In this document: positions 35,405 through 48,959 of the stretch, piece by piece
How positions within the stretch are numbered: the stretch's first letter is position 1
Layout of the letters: each line of letters starts with the position of its first letter
DNA from: Lachnospiraceae bacterium
GTDB taxonomy: Bacteria; Bacillota; Clostridia; Lachnospirales; Lachnospiraceae
Length of the DNA: 64,000 nt
Assembly (NCBI GenBank): GCA_017468395.1
Contig: JAFUIR010000011.1
Coordinates: 1-64,000, forward strand
Direction: 5' to 3'
Program-made: the position numbers and the translations under genes
The notes under the pieces: model-generated
Database searches by the model: none
Told to the model about the DNA's origin: nothing
The model's input: the letters and a program-made list of their open reading frames with translations, nothing else

Positions 35405-36514
35405 ATGAAATTAGTATGTTCTAAAGCTAATCTTTTGAATGGAGTACAAATTGTTTCAAAAGCAGTTCCTAACAAAACAACCATGTCTATTCTGGAATGT
35501 ATTTTAATTGATGCTTCTAAAGGAGTTATCAAATTAACCGCTAATGATATGGAACTCGGAATTGAAACAACTATTGAAGGAGACATTGTAGAGCAGGGTG
35601 TTATTGCTATTGATGCAAAAATTTTCCTTGAAATTGTCCGTAAACTTCCTGACAGCGATATTACAGTAGAAACAGATTCTAATTATAAAATGACTATTAC
35701 TTGTGAGAAAGCAAAGTTTAATATCATTGGTAAATCAGGAGAGGATTTCTCTTATCTTCCTAATATTGAAAGACAAGACAGCGTAATCGTTTCCCAGTTT
35801 ACTTTAAAAGAAGTTGTAAGACAGACTATTTTCTCTATTTCCGATAATGATAACAACAAACTTATGACAGGTGAATTGTTTGACATCAACGGAAACATTT
35901 TAAAAGTAGTTTCTCTTGACGGACACCGTATTTCTATCAGAAAAATAGAACTGAAAAATTACTATGAAGCAAAAAAAGTTGTTGTTCCCGGCAAAACTTT
36001 GAATGAAGTAAGTAAAATTCTTTCCGGTGACACAGACAAAGATGTAAATATTTTCTTTACACCTAAGCATATTGTATTTGAATTTGACAATACCACTGTT
36101 GTGTCCAGATTGATTGAAGGTGAATATTTCAAAATTGATCAGATGCTTTCCAGTGATTATGAAACAAAAGTTAAAATTAATAAAAAAGAATTATTAAGTT
36201 GTATTGACCGTGCTACTCTTCTTGTAAAAGAAGGAGATAAAAAACCTATCATTATCAACATTACCGATGGCTCCATGGAACTGAAAATTAATTCTATTAT
36301 TGGTAGCATGAATGAAGATATTGATATTGAAAAACAAGGTAAGGATTTGATGATTGGATTTAATCCTAAATTCCTTATTGATGCGCTGCGTGTAATTGAT
36401 GATGAAGAAATAGATATTTATTTGGTAAATCCCAAAGCTCCCTGCTTTATAAAGGATGCTGATGAAAAATATATTTATCTGATTCTTCCTGTAAACTTTA
36501 CTACAGTTAGTTAG
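35405..36514 (+). CDS. dnaN: DNA polymerase III subunit beta (sliding clamp)
   Basis: A 369-residue clamp with the three repeated beta-clamp domains. Recognisable segments: SKAVPNKTTMSILECILI, ANDMELGIET, SGEDFSYLPNIE, the SLDGHRISIRKIEL region and the C-terminal YLILPVNF. It forms a ring dimer that tethers polymerase. The ATG at 35405 gives the family start MKLVCSKANLL; AAGGGAG is about 12 bases upstream. Upstream in-frame codons have no ribosome site. Confidence 0.97.
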   Translation: MKLVCSKANLLNGVQIVSKAVPNKTTMSILECILIDASKGVIKLTANDMELGIETTIEGDIVEQGVIAIDAKIFLEIVRKLPDSDITVETDSNYKMTITCEKAKFNIIGKSGEDFSYLPNIERQDSVIVSQFTLKEVVRQTIFSISDNDNNKLMTGELFDINGNILKVVSLDGHRISIRKIELKNYYEAKKVVVPGKTLNEVSKILSGDTDKDVNIFFTPKHIVFEFDNTTVVSRLIEGEYFKIDQMLSSDYETKVKINKKELLSCIDRATLLVKEGDKKPIIINITDGSMELKINSIIGSMNEDIDIEKQGKDLMIGFNPKFLIDALRVIDDEEIDIYLVNPKAPCFIKDADEKYIYLILPVNFTTVS

Positions 36515-36594
36515 TGAAATTTAATGTTAATAAAAACATAAATTAAATAAATAAATTAAATAAATAAACACATTCTTGTATAAAAAGGTAAATT

Positions 36595-36804
36595 ATGGAA
36601 ACAATCAGAATTAAAGACGATTTTATTAAACTTGGACAGGCGCTGAAACTGGCCGGTCTTGTAGAGTCCGGTGTGGATGCAAAAATAGTGATTCAGGATG
36701 GGCTTGTAAAAGTAAACGGTGAAATTGATACCCGCCGCGGTAAAAAATTAGTAAACGGAGATATTATTGAATTTGATGGAAATCAAATCAAGATAGAAGG
36801 TTAA
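36595..36804 (+). CDS. yaaA: S4-domain RNA-binding protein YaaA/RlbA
   Basis: A 69-residue protein consisting of one S4 domain (FIKLGQALKLAGLVESGVDA, then LVKVNGEIDTRRGKKLVNGD). Conserved between dnaN and recF in Firmicutes; the Bacillus homologue is linked to 50S subunit assembly. AAAAGGT precedes the ATG; four bases separate its stop from recF. Confidence 0.93.
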   Translation: METIRIKDDFIKLGQALKLAGLVESGVDAKIVIQDGLVKVNGEIDTRRGKKLVNGDIIEFDGNQIKIEG

Positions 36805-36808
36805 TGAA

Positions 36809-40080
<3,272 letters not shown>

Positions 40081-40141
40081 AATTTATATTTCAATGCAAA
40101 ACCTCTGCTAAAAATCCGGCAGAGAATGGAGGCAAAAAATA

Positions 40142-42733
40142 ATGGATGATCAAATTTTTGATAAAACCGGTGAACAGGAATTAGATAAGGTCCAAGTAGT
40201 CGATTTAAAAGAAAGAATGGAAACTTTTTATATCGATTATGCTATGAGTGTTATCGCTGCCCGTGCTCTTCCTGATGTAAGAGACGGTCTGAAACCGGTA
40301 CAGAGACGTGTTTTATATTCCATGATTGAACTGAATAACGGTCCGGATAAGCCTCATCGTAAGAGCGCCCGTATCGTCGGTGATACCATGGGTAAATATC
40401 ACCCTCATGGTGACAGCTCCATTTATGGCGCTTTGGTTAATATGGCCCAGGAGTGGAATACAAGATATCCTTTGGTAGACGGACATGGTAACTTTGGTTC
40501 TATGGACGGTGACGGCGCTGCTGCTATGCGTTATACAGAGGCACGTCTCTCCAAAATTTCTATGGAACTTTTGGCTGACATCAATAAAGATACTGTAAAA
40601 TTTGTGCCTAACTTTGATGATACAGAAAAAGAGCCTGCTGTTTTGCCCAGCCGTTATCCGAACCTTTTGGTAAACGGTACTACCGGTATTGCGGTAGGTA
40701 TGGCTACGAATATCCCTCCTCACAATTTGCGTGAAGTGGTAAATGCAGTAGTAAAAATTATTGATAACCGTGTACAGGAAGACAGAGAAACTACTATTGA
40801 AGAGGTTCTTGATATTGTAAAAGCTCCTGATTTCCCTACCGGCGGACTTATTTTAGGTACCAGAGGATGCGACGAAGCATATAGAACCGGCCGCGGAAAA
40901 ATCAGAGTCCGTGCTGTGACAGACATTGAAACATTGCCTAACGGTAAAACCCAGATTATCGCTACTGAATTACCTTATATGGTAAATAAAGCAAATCTGA
41001 TTATGAAGATTGCCGAGTTGGTAAAACTGAAAAAAATTGATGGTATCACTGATATCAGAGATGAATCTAACCGTGAAGGTGTAAGGGTTGTTATTGAACT
41101 TCGCCGTGATGCAAACGCCAATGTTATTTTGAACCAACTTTATAAACATACACAGTTGCAGGATACATTTGGCGTAATTATGCTTGCTTTGGTTAATAAC
41201 GAACCTAAAGTTATGAATCTTCTTGAAATGCTCAAACATTATTTGGCTCATCAGGAAGATGTTGTAACAAGACGTACCAAATATGACTTGAACAAAGCAG
41301 AAGAAAGAGATCATATTTTACAGGGTCTTTTAAAGGCACTTGATTTTATTGATGAAGTTATTTCTATCATCAGAAGTAGCCAGAATACACAGATTGCAAA
41401 AGAAAGATTGATTGAACGTTTTGAACTTTCCGAAGTACAGGCTCAGGCTATCGTTGATATGCGTCTGCGCGCCCTTACCGGTTTGGAAAGAGAAAAACTG
41501 GAGAATGAGCATCAGGAACTTTTGGCAAAAATTCAGGAGTTGCAGGCGATTCTTTCAGACAGAAAAGTACTCCTTGGCGTCATCAAAGAAGAAATTATGA
41601 TTATTGCTGAAAAATTCGGTGATGACAGACGCAGTAAAATTGGTTTTGATGTGTTTGATATAGGTATGGAAGACCTTATTCCTAACGAAAATACTGTAAT
41701 TGCAATGACCAAACTTGGTTATATTAAGCGTATGACAGTAGATAATTTCAAAGCGCAGAACCGCGGCGGTAAAGGAATTAAAGGAATGCAGACTATCGAT
41801 GAAGATTACATTGAAGATTTGATGATGACCACAACCCATCATTATCTGAACTTCTTTACAAATACCGGTCGTGTTTACAGATTAAAAGCTTATGAAATTC
41901 CTGAAGCCAGCAGAACTGCAAGAGGTACCGCTATTGTAAATCTGCTTCAACTTGCGCCCGGTGAAAAGATTACAGCTATGATTCCCATTAAGAATTATGA
42001 GGATGAAAAGAATCTTTTCATGGTTACCAAGAAAGGTATCGCAAAGAAAACATCTCTTATGGAATATAGTAATGTCCGCAAAAATGGATTGAATGCTATT
42101 AATCTTAGGGATGATGATGAACTGATTGAAGTAAAAATCACAGATAAAGACAGTGAAATTTTACTTACTACCAAATTTGGTATGTGTATCCGTTTCAAAG
42201 AAACAGATGTGAGAAATACCGGACGTGCTTCCATGGGTGTTATCGGTATGAACCTCTCTGACGGTGATGAAATTGTAGGCATGCAGCTTCAGACTCAGGG
42301 AGATGCCCTTCTCTTTGTATCTGAAAACGGTCTCGGTAAGAGAACGGATATGAATGAATTTAATGTTCAGAACCGTGGCGGTAAAGGTGTAAAATGCTAC
42401 AAGATTACTGAAAAAACAGGAAATTTGGTAGGTGTTAAAGCTGTAAGGCAGGAAAATGAAATCATGATTATTACTACAGAAGGTATTATTATTCAGCTTC
42501 GTGTAGAGGATATCAACGTTCTTGGCCGTATTACTTCCGGCGTCAAATTGATTAACTTGGATGAGGATGTGAAAGTTGCTCAATTTGCAAAAGTCAGGGA
42601 AAAAATCTCAAATGGCGAACAGGAATTTGAAAATATCGAGGATGCCATGGTAGAAATCCCGGAAGAAGAAAGAAATCCTGTGGATTTTGATGATGAAGAA
42701 GTGACACTTCCTGTAGAAGAGGAAGAAGAATAA
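40142..42733 (+). CDS. gyrA: DNA gyrase subunit A
   Basis: An 863-residue subunit with the winged-helix breakage-reunion domain (catalytic tyrosine in [10 protein letters not shown]) and six-bladed C-terminal beta-pinwheel, whose GyrA box is [11 protein letters not shown] (a related [10 protein letters not shown] occurs later in the pinwheel). The quinolone region reads [15 protein letters not shown]: the serine at E. coli position 83 is present (S92), but position 87, usually acidic, is Gly96. A long acidic C-terminal tail ends in EEEEE. It closes the origin operon with a strong terminator. Confidence 0.98.
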   Translation: MDDQIFDKTGEQELDKVQVVDLKERMETFYIDYAMSVIAARALPDVRDGLKPVQRRVLYSMIELNNGPDKPHRKSARIVGDTMGKYHPHGDSSIYGALVNMAQEWNTRYPLVDGHGNFGSMDGDGAAAMRYTEARLSKISMELLADINKDTVKFVPNFDDTEKEPAVLPSRYPNLLVNGTTGIAVGMATNIPPHNLREVVNAVVKIIDNRVQEDRETTIEEVLDIVKAPDFPTGGLILGTRGCDEAYRTGRGKIRVRAVTDIETLPNGKTQIIATELPYMVNKANLIMKIAELVKLKKIDGITDIRDESNREGVRVVIELRRDANANVILNQLYKHTQLQDTFGVIMLALVNNEPKVMNLLEMLKHYLAHQEDVVTRRTKYDLNKAEERDHILQGLLKALDFIDEVISIIRSSQNTQIAKERLIERFELSEVQAQAIVDMRLRALTGLEREKLENEHQELLAKIQELQAILSDRKVLLGVIKEEIMIIAEKFGDDRRSKIGFDVFDIGMEDLIPNENTVIAMTKLGYIKRMTVDNFKAQNRGGKGIKGMQTIDEDYIEDLMMTTTHHYLNFFTNTGRVYRLKAYEIPEASRTARGTAIVNLLQLAPGEKITAMIPIKNYEDEKNLFMVTKKGIAKKTSLMEYSNVRKNGLNAINLRDDDELIEVKITDKDSEILLTTKFGMCIRFKETDVRNTGRASMGVIGMNLSDGDEIVGMQLQTQGDALLFVSENGLGKRTDMNEFNVQNRGGKGVKCYKITEKTGNLVGVKAVRQENEIMIITTEGIIIQLRVEDINVLGRITSGVKLINLDEDVKVAQFAKVREKISNGEQEFENIEDAMVEIPEEERNPVDFDDEEVTLPVEEEEE

Positions 42734-42752
42734 CTTAAAACTTTTAGTTTAA

Positions 42753-42793
42753 CAAAAAGAGAGGAGATCCGATTAGGTCTCCTCTCTTTTTAA
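42753..42793. terminator. Bidirectional terminator between gyrA and the chemoreceptor
   Basis: AAAAAGAGAGGAGA and TCTCCTCTCTTTTT form a 14-bp perfect stem with a 10-base loop; usable on both strands by the convergent genes. Confidence 0.9.
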
Positions 42794-42801
42794 ATTTCTT
42801 C

Positions 42802-44190
42802 TTAGAATTTTGTTTCTTCACTGTCACCGGTGGCTCTGACAACATCACGCAACTTCTGAATGGCAGGTATAAATTTTTGATATGCTGCATAAGCAAGATT
42901 AAAGTGATAAAGTGCTTTTTCTCTGTCACCTTCATCTTTGGCATACCAGGAATCACAGCAATGGCTATGTACTTCTTCATGAATCTGCATAAGATTACGG
43001 AATTCAGAAGAATTGGTAATACGGGGATCAGTCTGTTCGCCCATCCATTTACCAAGTTTACAGCCTTTTGGATTGTTAAGCTGGGTAATAACCAGTTTTT
43101 CAAAGTCTGCAAGGTTGTTATAAACACGCCATGTAAAGATTAAATGGTCAATTTCAAAGATTGTCAGCCAGTCCAAAGTAGAAAGTTTGGAGTTATTTCT
43201 CGCTACATTTCCTCTGATGGAGTCAACTTCACGGCTGATACGGTAGAACTGGTCACCGGTCTTTAAGCATTCCTCAGAAAGCATATTGTAACTTTCTGCG
43301 ATAGAATCAACAGATGCAACAAAGTGCTGAGTCAACGCAGACTGATTCTGAATTTCATTAGAAATATCATCCATAGCAAGGCTGATGGAATTGATTTTAT
43401 CGTTTACAATATTGATTTCGTCTACAGAATGGTGAACGCTGTCAGCACTGAGAGCAAGTTGTTTTGTGGTAGCTTCTACTGATTTTACCAAATCATTGAT
43501 ACCGTCCTGAATCTCAGTAACATACTTTACTACGTCTTCTGTAGATTGGGTAGTGTTAGCGGAAAGGTCTTTAATTTGATTTGCTACAACTGCGAAACCA
43601 CGACCTGCTTCGCCGGCTCTTGCTGCTTCAATAGAAGCATTAAGTGCAAGCAGACCACTCTTTTGGGCAATCTTTTTAACCATATCGATGATTTCAGTAA
43701 TTTTAATTGTTTTTTCCTGAAATGCAATAATTTGTTCATTAATAGCGTGAACCTGTTTTGTAGATTCATCTACAAGACGGATACTGTTTTCCATGTTATT
43801 AACACCATCAGAAGATGCAACCATAGCATCATGGGTATTCTTCTGTACAGTCTGCACGGAGTAAACAATGTTCTCGATAGATTCACCCATATCCTGACTG
43901 GAACCGCGCATATCGGTAATTGCGGTAGTTTGGGAATTGACCTGTTCAATCATTTCCTTAACATTGGAACTGTCACCGATACGGGCCATAGAGTTATTTA
44001 ATTTCATAACAAAACCATTGTTAGATTTCATAAAAGAATCTAACATCTGGTTATATAAAATAGCAATTTCCGGATCATTGAAAGCGCTTACATCAATTGG
44101 AATAAATTCTCCCTTTACAGCCTTTCTCATGCTCTCGATTAATTTCTGTTTATCTTCCTGTAAAGAAATTAAAGGTTTTTTCTGTTTCAA
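42802..44190 (-). CDS. Soluble methyl-accepting chemotaxis-type receptor with CZB zinc domain
   Basis: A 462-residue cytosolic receptor without membrane helices. The MCP signalling hairpin tip is [32 protein letters not shown]. The C-terminal CZB domain carries the zinc ligands: an early His in [16 protein letters not shown], and [11 protein letters not shown] domains sense zinc or, via zinc-cysteine chemistry, reactive chlorine species. The start is a TTG at 44190 placed five to seven bases after AGGAGGAG; an ATG further upstream gives an implausible hydrophobic extension. No chemotaxis genes are nearby. Confidence 0.88.
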   Translation of the reverse strand: MKQKKPLISLQEDKQKLIESMRKAVKGEFIPIDVSAFNDPEIAILYNQMLDSFMKSNNGFVMKLNNSMARIGDSSNVKEMIEQVNSQTTAITDMRGSSQDMGESIENIVYSVQTVQKNTHDAMVASSDGVNNMENSIRLVDESTKQVHAINEQIIAFQEKTIKITEIIDMVKKIAQKSGLLALNASIEAARAGEAGRGFAVVANQIKDLSANTTQSTEDVVKYVTEIQDGINDLVKSVEATTKQLALSADSVHHSVDEINIVNDKINSISLAMDDISNEIQNQSALTQHFVASVDSIAESYNMLSEECLKTGDQFYRISREVDSIRGNVARNNSKLSTLDWLTIFEIDHLIFTWRVYNNLADFEKLVITQLNNPKGCKLGKWMGEQTDPRITNSSEFRNLMQIHEEVHSHCCDSWYAKDEGDREKALYHFNLAYAAYQKFIPAIQKLRDVVRATGDSEETKF

Positions 44191-44352
44191 AACATCTCCT
44201 CCTAACAATAAATACAAAACTATCACTAATAACATTTTACCAAAAAAAAGCAACGGATGCTATACATTTTTTATAAATTTGACAATTTTTATTGTTGAGA
44301 ATAGAATGAAAGTAGATTTCGTATAAATATTTAGTGAGAAAGACTGTTAAAT

Positions 44353-45738
44353 ATGAATGTAAGTACTATGAATCGAGAAGAAAAAATAAATTATATGACA
44401 ACAAAACCGGTTCCGGGTCTTGTATGTCAAATGGCGGTACCGACCATCATCAGTATGTTGGTATCTTCTTTTTATAACATGGTCGATACATATTTTGTGG
44501 GAAAGTTAGACACCAATGCAACGGCAGCAGTAGGAGTTGTTTTTTCGGTAATGGCACTGATTCAGGCCTGTGGTTTCTTTTTCGGGCATGGGTCGGGAAA
44601 TTATATTTCCAGAAAGTTAGGTGCCGGAGAATATGAAGATGCAAATTTTATGGCCGCATATGGTTTTTTCTGTGCTTTTTTTGCCGGAATCGTAATAAGT
44701 GTATTAGGATTGATTTTTTTGGAGCCTCTGGCTATGCTTTTGGGTGCAACTTCGGATTTTATGGAGCCAACAAAGCAATATTTGGGCATTATCCTTTTAG
44801 GAGCGCCCTTTATGATGTCCCAATTTGTATTGAATAATCAGCTTAGGTTTCAGGGAAGTGCTTCTTATGCCATGGTAGGTATTGTGTCCGGAGCAGTAAT
44901 TAATATTGTTTTGGACCCTATTTTGATTTTTGTATTTCATATGGGTGTTTCAGGGGCAGCAGTGGCTACTGTAATCAGCCAAATTATCAGTTTTTGTATT
45001 TTGTGGAGAGTAAGCCGTAAAGGTGGAAATATTAAAGTAGAATGGAAAAATTTTCATCCGGATTTTCGGTCTTTTCAGGAAGTATTTAGAGGGGGATTTC
45101 CCTCTTTATGCAGGCAGGGACTTAACAGTCTGGCCACGATTTGTCTGAACAGATCAGCGGGAATGTTTGCAGGCGAATATACAGTACAGGCTATTGCTGC
45201 CATGTCTGTAGTTACCCGAATTACTATGTTTGCCAATTCGGCACTGATTGGTTTTGGACAGGGTTTCCAGCCGGTTTGCGGTATGAATTATGGAGCAAAA
45301 AAATACGGAAGAGTAAGGGAAGCTTATTGGTTTTGTGTGAAAGTTGCGTTTGTTTTCCTTTTGGCGATTTCTGCAGTAGGTTTTGTGTTTGCAGAACCTT
45401 TACTGACTCTTTTTAGAAAAGATGATGCAGAGGTAATAAGAATCGGAACGGTAGCACTTCGAATGCAATGTGTCTCTTTTCCCTTGAATTCTTGGATTGT
45501 TATCTGTAATATGTATTTACAGTCCATCGGTAAAGCTACAAAGGCTTCTATCGTGGCTGCATCCAGACAGGGAATTTTCTTTATTCCGCTGATTTGGATT
45601 TTGCCTTTCTTTTTGGGACTTCAAGGAGTGCAAATCACGCAAATGATTTCGGATATTTGTGCTTTTGTATTATCAATTCCCTTAGGCATCAGTGTGCTTA
45701 GGAAGATGAAGAAGCAGGAAAGTGAATTTATTCAATAA
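44353..45738 (+). CDS. MATE-family efflux transporter (first copy)
   Basis: A 461-residue, 12-helix multidrug and toxin extrusion protein. Typical segments: PTIISMLVSSFYNMVDTYFVGK, a glycine-rich helix 2 region (GHGSGNYISRKLGAGE), FQGSASYAMVGIVSGAVINIVLDPILIF and GFGQGFQPVCGMNYGAK. Exports cationic compounds using a sodium or proton gradient; substrate unknown. It starts a two-gene unit with a HAD phosphatase 17 bp downstream and is divergent from the chemoreceptor. Confidence 0.93.
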   Translation: MNVSTMNREEKINYMTTKPVPGLVCQMAVPTIISMLVSSFYNMVDTYFVGKLDTNATAAVGVVFSVMALIQACGFFFGHGSGNYISRKLGAGEYEDANFMAAYGFFCAFFAGIVISVLGLIFLEPLAMLLGATSDFMEPTKQYLGIILLGAPFMMSQFVLNNQLRFQGSASYAMVGIVSGAVINIVLDPILIFVFHMGVSGAAVATVISQIISFCILWRVSRKGGNIKVEWKNFHPDFRSFQEVFRGGFPSLCRQGLNSLATICLNRSAGMFAGEYTVQAIAAMSVVTRITMFANSALIGFGQGFQPVCGMNYGAKKYGRVREAYWFCVKVAFVFLLAISAVGFVFAEPLLTLFRKDDAEVIRIGTVALRMQCVSFPLNSWIVICNMYLQSIGKATKASIVAASRQGIFFIPLIWILPFFLGLQGVQITQMISDICAFVLSIPLGISVLRKMKKQESEFIQ

Positions 45739-45755
45739 GATAAAAGGAGTTAATC

Positions 45756-46568
45756 ATGGCTGAGAAAATATTGGTTCTTGATATAGACGGAACTCTTACT
45801 ACATCTCAAAAAGATATTTCGCCGGAAACCAAAAAAGGAATTATGTCCATTCAGGAGAGGGGACATCTGGTGATGCTTGCCTCCGGCAGACCCACACCGG
45901 GAATGATGAGATATGCAAAAGAACTGGAATTGGAAAAATACGGCGGATATCTGCTTTCCTTTAATGGCGCCAGAATTATTAATTGTAAGACCGGGGAAAT
46001 CGTATTTCAAAAGATATTGCCCAGACAGGTGCTTCCCGGACTTTACAAATTTGCCGTGGAACATGATTTAGGACTGCTGACTTATTTCGGTGATTATATC
46101 GTGCTTGGAACAAGGTCTGACGAATATGTGGAAATTGAGTCCAGAATTAACGGGATTCCTGTGCGTAAGGTCAATGACTTTGTGAATTTTATAGATTTTG
46201 ATGTGAATAAATGTCTTATGACCGCACCGCCTGAAAAAGCGGAAAAGTGCATGAAACTGTTACAGGAAAAATATAAGGATTCCCTCAGCATTTACCGTTC
46301 AGAGCCTTTTTTTATTGAGGTTATGCCTAAGGATGTGGATAAGGCCACTTCTTTGGACCGGATGCTGGAAACAGTAGGTTTAAAACGGGAAAATGCAATT
46401 TGCTGCGGTGACGGATACAATGATATTTCCATGATTTCCTATGCAGGTGTGGGTGTTGCCATGAAAAATGCCAGAGAAGAGGTAAAAGAGGCGGCAGATT
46501 ACATCACCGACAGAACCAACGATGAAGATGGATTATTGGATGTAATTGATAAATTTATTCCCATGTAG
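45756..46568 (+). CDS. Cof-type HAD-IIB phosphatase
   Basis: A 270-residue cytosolic HAD hydrolase. Motif I is LDIDGTLTTS with the nucleophile Asp, motif II LASGRPTPGM, motif III Lys near PKDVDKATSL, and motif IV CCGDGYNDISMISYAG. A type-IIB cap lies between motifs II and III. Related enzymes dephosphorylate sugar phosphates, flavin precursors or pyridoxal phosphate. AAAAGGAG precedes the ATG; co-transcribed with the MATE gene. Confidence 0.92.
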   Translation: MAEKILVLDIDGTLTTSQKDISPETKKGIMSIQERGHLVMLASGRPTPGMMRYAKELELEKYGGYLLSFNGARIINCKTGEIVFQKILPRQVLPGLYKFAVEHDLGLLTYFGDYIVLGTRSDEYVEIESRINGIPVRKVNDFVNFIDFDVNKCLMTAPPEKAEKCMKLLQEKYKDSLSIYRSEPFFIEVMPKDVDKATSLDRMLETVGLKRENAICCGDGYNDISMISYAGVGVAMKNAREEVKEAADYITDRTNDEDGLLDVIDKFIPM

Positions 46569-46687
46569 GAAAAATTATTGTGAAAAATGGCAATAAATGC
46601 ACAAAATATGATAAAAATTTAAGAGAAAATCTCCCATAAATGGATTATGCTGATAAAAAGGCAGAAAATGCATTGTGGGAGGTTTTT

Positions 46688-48886
46688 ATGTTTAAAAAAT
46701 TAGTACGTTTGTCAGCAGTTTTGTTGGCAGGAATGTTACTGTGGGGTTCTGTGGACATTAATGTGTTACAGGTTTGGGCAGACAGTTATGGAGAAAATGT
46801 CATTATCAATCCTAATTTTGCAGACAGTGATGTATCTGCATGGGGTGCAGCTCAGGGAAAAGCAACTATTACGGCTGTTCAGGGTGAGGATGAGATTTTC
46901 GAGGAAGTGACTACTTATGGTATGATTTCGGACAGAACATCACCTTATGAGTGTATTGCTCAGGATATTACCAATCTGGTGGAAAACGGAAAGGAATATG
47001 AATATTCTTTTTTTGCGAAGCTTTCTTGGGATTATGATGGTGCTCCCGCAGACCAGAGAGAATTGCATTTTGCACCTTATGTAACAATTAATGGGGCTAC
47101 CAGTTATCTGGGCTCTTATTCAGAGGAACTTAAGGGAACATGTACCCGGACATTGGTACCGGGGGAGTGGACCTATTATAAGGGTACTTTTAAGATTGAT
47201 TACAGTGGTAACATCGACCAGATAGTGATTCGTTTGTTAGAGCAGGGTAACAATTTCGGGCAAGGAGATTGTGTGCTGGGGGATTATTATATAACCGGCG
47301 TTTCCCTCAGGGAAATCCAAAAGGACCCCATTGTTTTGGAGGATGTGGTTCCTGTTAAAGATGCTGTGACACAGGTAATGGGCGACGATTTCAGAGTAGG
47401 TGCGGCAGTAACGGTTACAGAATTTGCAGATCAGGGCGTGGAAGCCATTATTAAAAAGCATTTTAATGCACTGACTATAGGTAATGAGTTGAAACCGGAT
47501 GCGCTTTTTGGTTATAGTAATGCCAAATGTCCCGGTACAACTACCGCTGTTTTAAACGGCGAGGAACTGGTTGTGCCGAAATTGGATTTTAGCAGAGCCG
47601 AAAAGATTTTGAATAAAATCAAAAAATGGAATGAGGCAAACCCTGACAACCAGATTAAAATGCGTGGTCATGTACTGCTTTGGCATTCCCAGACGCCGGA
47701 GTGGTTTTTCCATGAAAATTATGATGCTTCCAAGGATTATGTAAGTGTGGAAGTTATGAATAAGCGTTTGGAATGGTATATAAAGACAGTACTGGAGCAT
47801 TTTACCGGCGCAGACAGCCCTTATAAGGGAATGTTTTACGGTTGGGATGTAGTAAATGAGGCGGTTAGTGATGCTACAGGTACATATCGCACAGATAAAG
47901 AAAAGGCGTCGGAAAGTTTAAGCAGTCCTACTCACGGCAGCAATTCCAGTTGGTGGCATGTATATCAGAGCGAAGAATTTATTATTAATGCATTCCGCTA
48001 TGCAAATAAATATGCACCCGCCGATGTGGAGTTATATTATAACGATTATAATGAGTTTGAAACAATTAAAATGAATGGTATTTTGGCTTTGTTAAAAGCG
48101 GTCAAAGAAGCGGAGGGTACCAGACTGGACGGTATGGGTATGCAGGCTCACTACAGTACAGGTTATCCGGATAAATCCAGAATTGAAACTGCCTTAAGAA
48201 AATATGCAGAAGCAGCAGGTTCTGTACAACTTACAGAGTGGGATTACACAGGAAGCGGTACTTACGATGGTACAGAAGCTACCAGAATGACAGAATATGT
48301 GCGCATTGCAAACCGGTACAAGGAATGTTACAACATTATACAAAGTTTAAAGAAAGAAGGCGTCAATATTACCGGCATGACTTTCTGGGGAACCATTGAT
48401 AAATATTCATGGTTACAGAACCGCTCCAATGTGGGCGGAGGTACAGACGGTACCCAAAAGCAATGCCCGATGTTGTTTGATGATAATTATAATGTAAAAC
48501 CTGCCTATTGGGCATTTGTGGATCAGTCTCTGATTGAAACTAACGGTCAAGCGGCAGAAGAGCCGGAAGAAACAAAACAGCCGGAGACAGCAGAGAAACC
48601 GGAAGAATCCCAAACCACGGAAGAATCAAAAACCGTGGAGGAATCCGTTGCTACGGAGGAATCTCAAACTGTGGAGGAATCCCAAGTTACGGAAGAGTCA
48701 CAGACTGTAGAGGAGTCTCAGGTCGCAGAAGAATCCAAGACTACGGAAGAGTCACAAACTGCTGATGAAGCAGAGGACGATTTTCCTTGGACAATTATTA
48801 TTGTAGCAGTAAGTATTGTGGCAGCGATAAGTGTTGGAATATTTGTTGTAACTTTGGTGAAAGAGACCAAAAACAAAGAAAAATAA
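46688..48886 (+). CDS. Cell-surface GH10 endo-1,4-beta-xylanase with N-terminal CBM
   Basis: A 732-residue secreted enzyme. Signal peptide (about 1-31), a CBM4/9/22-like beta-sandwich (about 35-220, starting NVIINPNFADSDVSAWG), then a GH10 barrel (about 240-630). The acid/base Glu is in GWDVVNEAVSD and the nucleophile Glu in QLTEWDYTG; HVLLWHSQTPEWFF and FWGTIDKYSWL are conserved GH10 segments. The C-terminus has a Thr/Glu/Ser repeat linker (about 640-695) and a membrane helix with basic tail, so the enzyme is displayed on the cell surface. It cleaves xylan chains of plant cell walls. Start: ATG at 46688 with GGGAGG. Confidence 0.96.
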   Translation: MFKKLVRLSAVLLAGMLLWGSVDINVLQVWADSYGENVIINPNFADSDVSAWGAAQGKATITAVQGEDEIFEEVTTYGMISDRTSPYECIAQDITNLVENGKEYEYSFFAKLSWDYDGAPADQRELHFAPYVTINGATSYLGSYSEELKGTCTRTLVPGEWTYYKGTFKIDYSGNIDQIVIRLLEQGNNFGQGDCVLGDYYITGVSLREIQKDPIVLEDVVPVKDAVTQVMGDDFRVGAAVTVTEFADQGVEAIIKKHFNALTIGNELKPDALFGYSNAKCPGTTTAVLNGEELVVPKLDFSRAEKILNKIKKWNEANPDNQIKMRGHVLLWHSQTPEWFFHENYDASKDYVSVEVMNKRLEWYIKTVLEHFTGADSPYKGMFYGWDVVNEAVSDATGTYRTDKEKASESLSSPTHGSNSSWWHVYQSEEFIINAFRYANKYAPADVELYYNDYNEFETIKMNGILALLKAVKEAEGTRLDGMGMQAHYSTGYPDKSRIETALRKYAEAAGSVQLTEWDYTGSGTYDGTEATRMTEYVRIANRYKECYNIIQSLKKEGVNITGMTFWGTIDKYSWLQNRSNVGGGTDGTQKQCPMLFDDNYNVKPAYWAFVDQSLIETNGQAAEEPEETKQPETAEKPEESQTTEESKTVEESVATEESQTVEESQVTEESQTVEESQVAEESKTTEESQTADEAEDDFPWTIIIVAVSIVAAISVGIFVVTLVKETKNKEK
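48580..48775 (+). repeat. Degenerate short repeats encoding the TEESQ-type linker
   Basis: About ten copies of an 18-24-base unit encoding variants of (T/V)EESQ(T/V). It forms an acidic, extended spacer between the xylanase catalytic domain and its membrane anchor and is prone to length change by slippage. Confidence 0.75.
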
Positions 48887-48894
48887 AGTGAACT

Positions 48895-48957
48895 AAAAAA
48901 GGACATCTATTATGAATGCATATAAACTGCATGATTGATAGATGTCCTTCTATTTTT
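48895..48957. terminator. Bidirectional terminator between xylanase and ECF S-component genes
   Basis: AAGGACATCTAT and ATAGATGTCCTT form a perfect stem enclosing a smaller TGCAT/ATGCA-like hairpin, with A and T runs at the two ends. Confidence 0.85.
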
Positions 48958-48959
48958 AA

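Noticed and set aside
42744-43127. Frame inside the chemoreceptor gene on the same strand
   Set aside because: It overlaps the CZB domain coding region out of frame and has no family resemblance.
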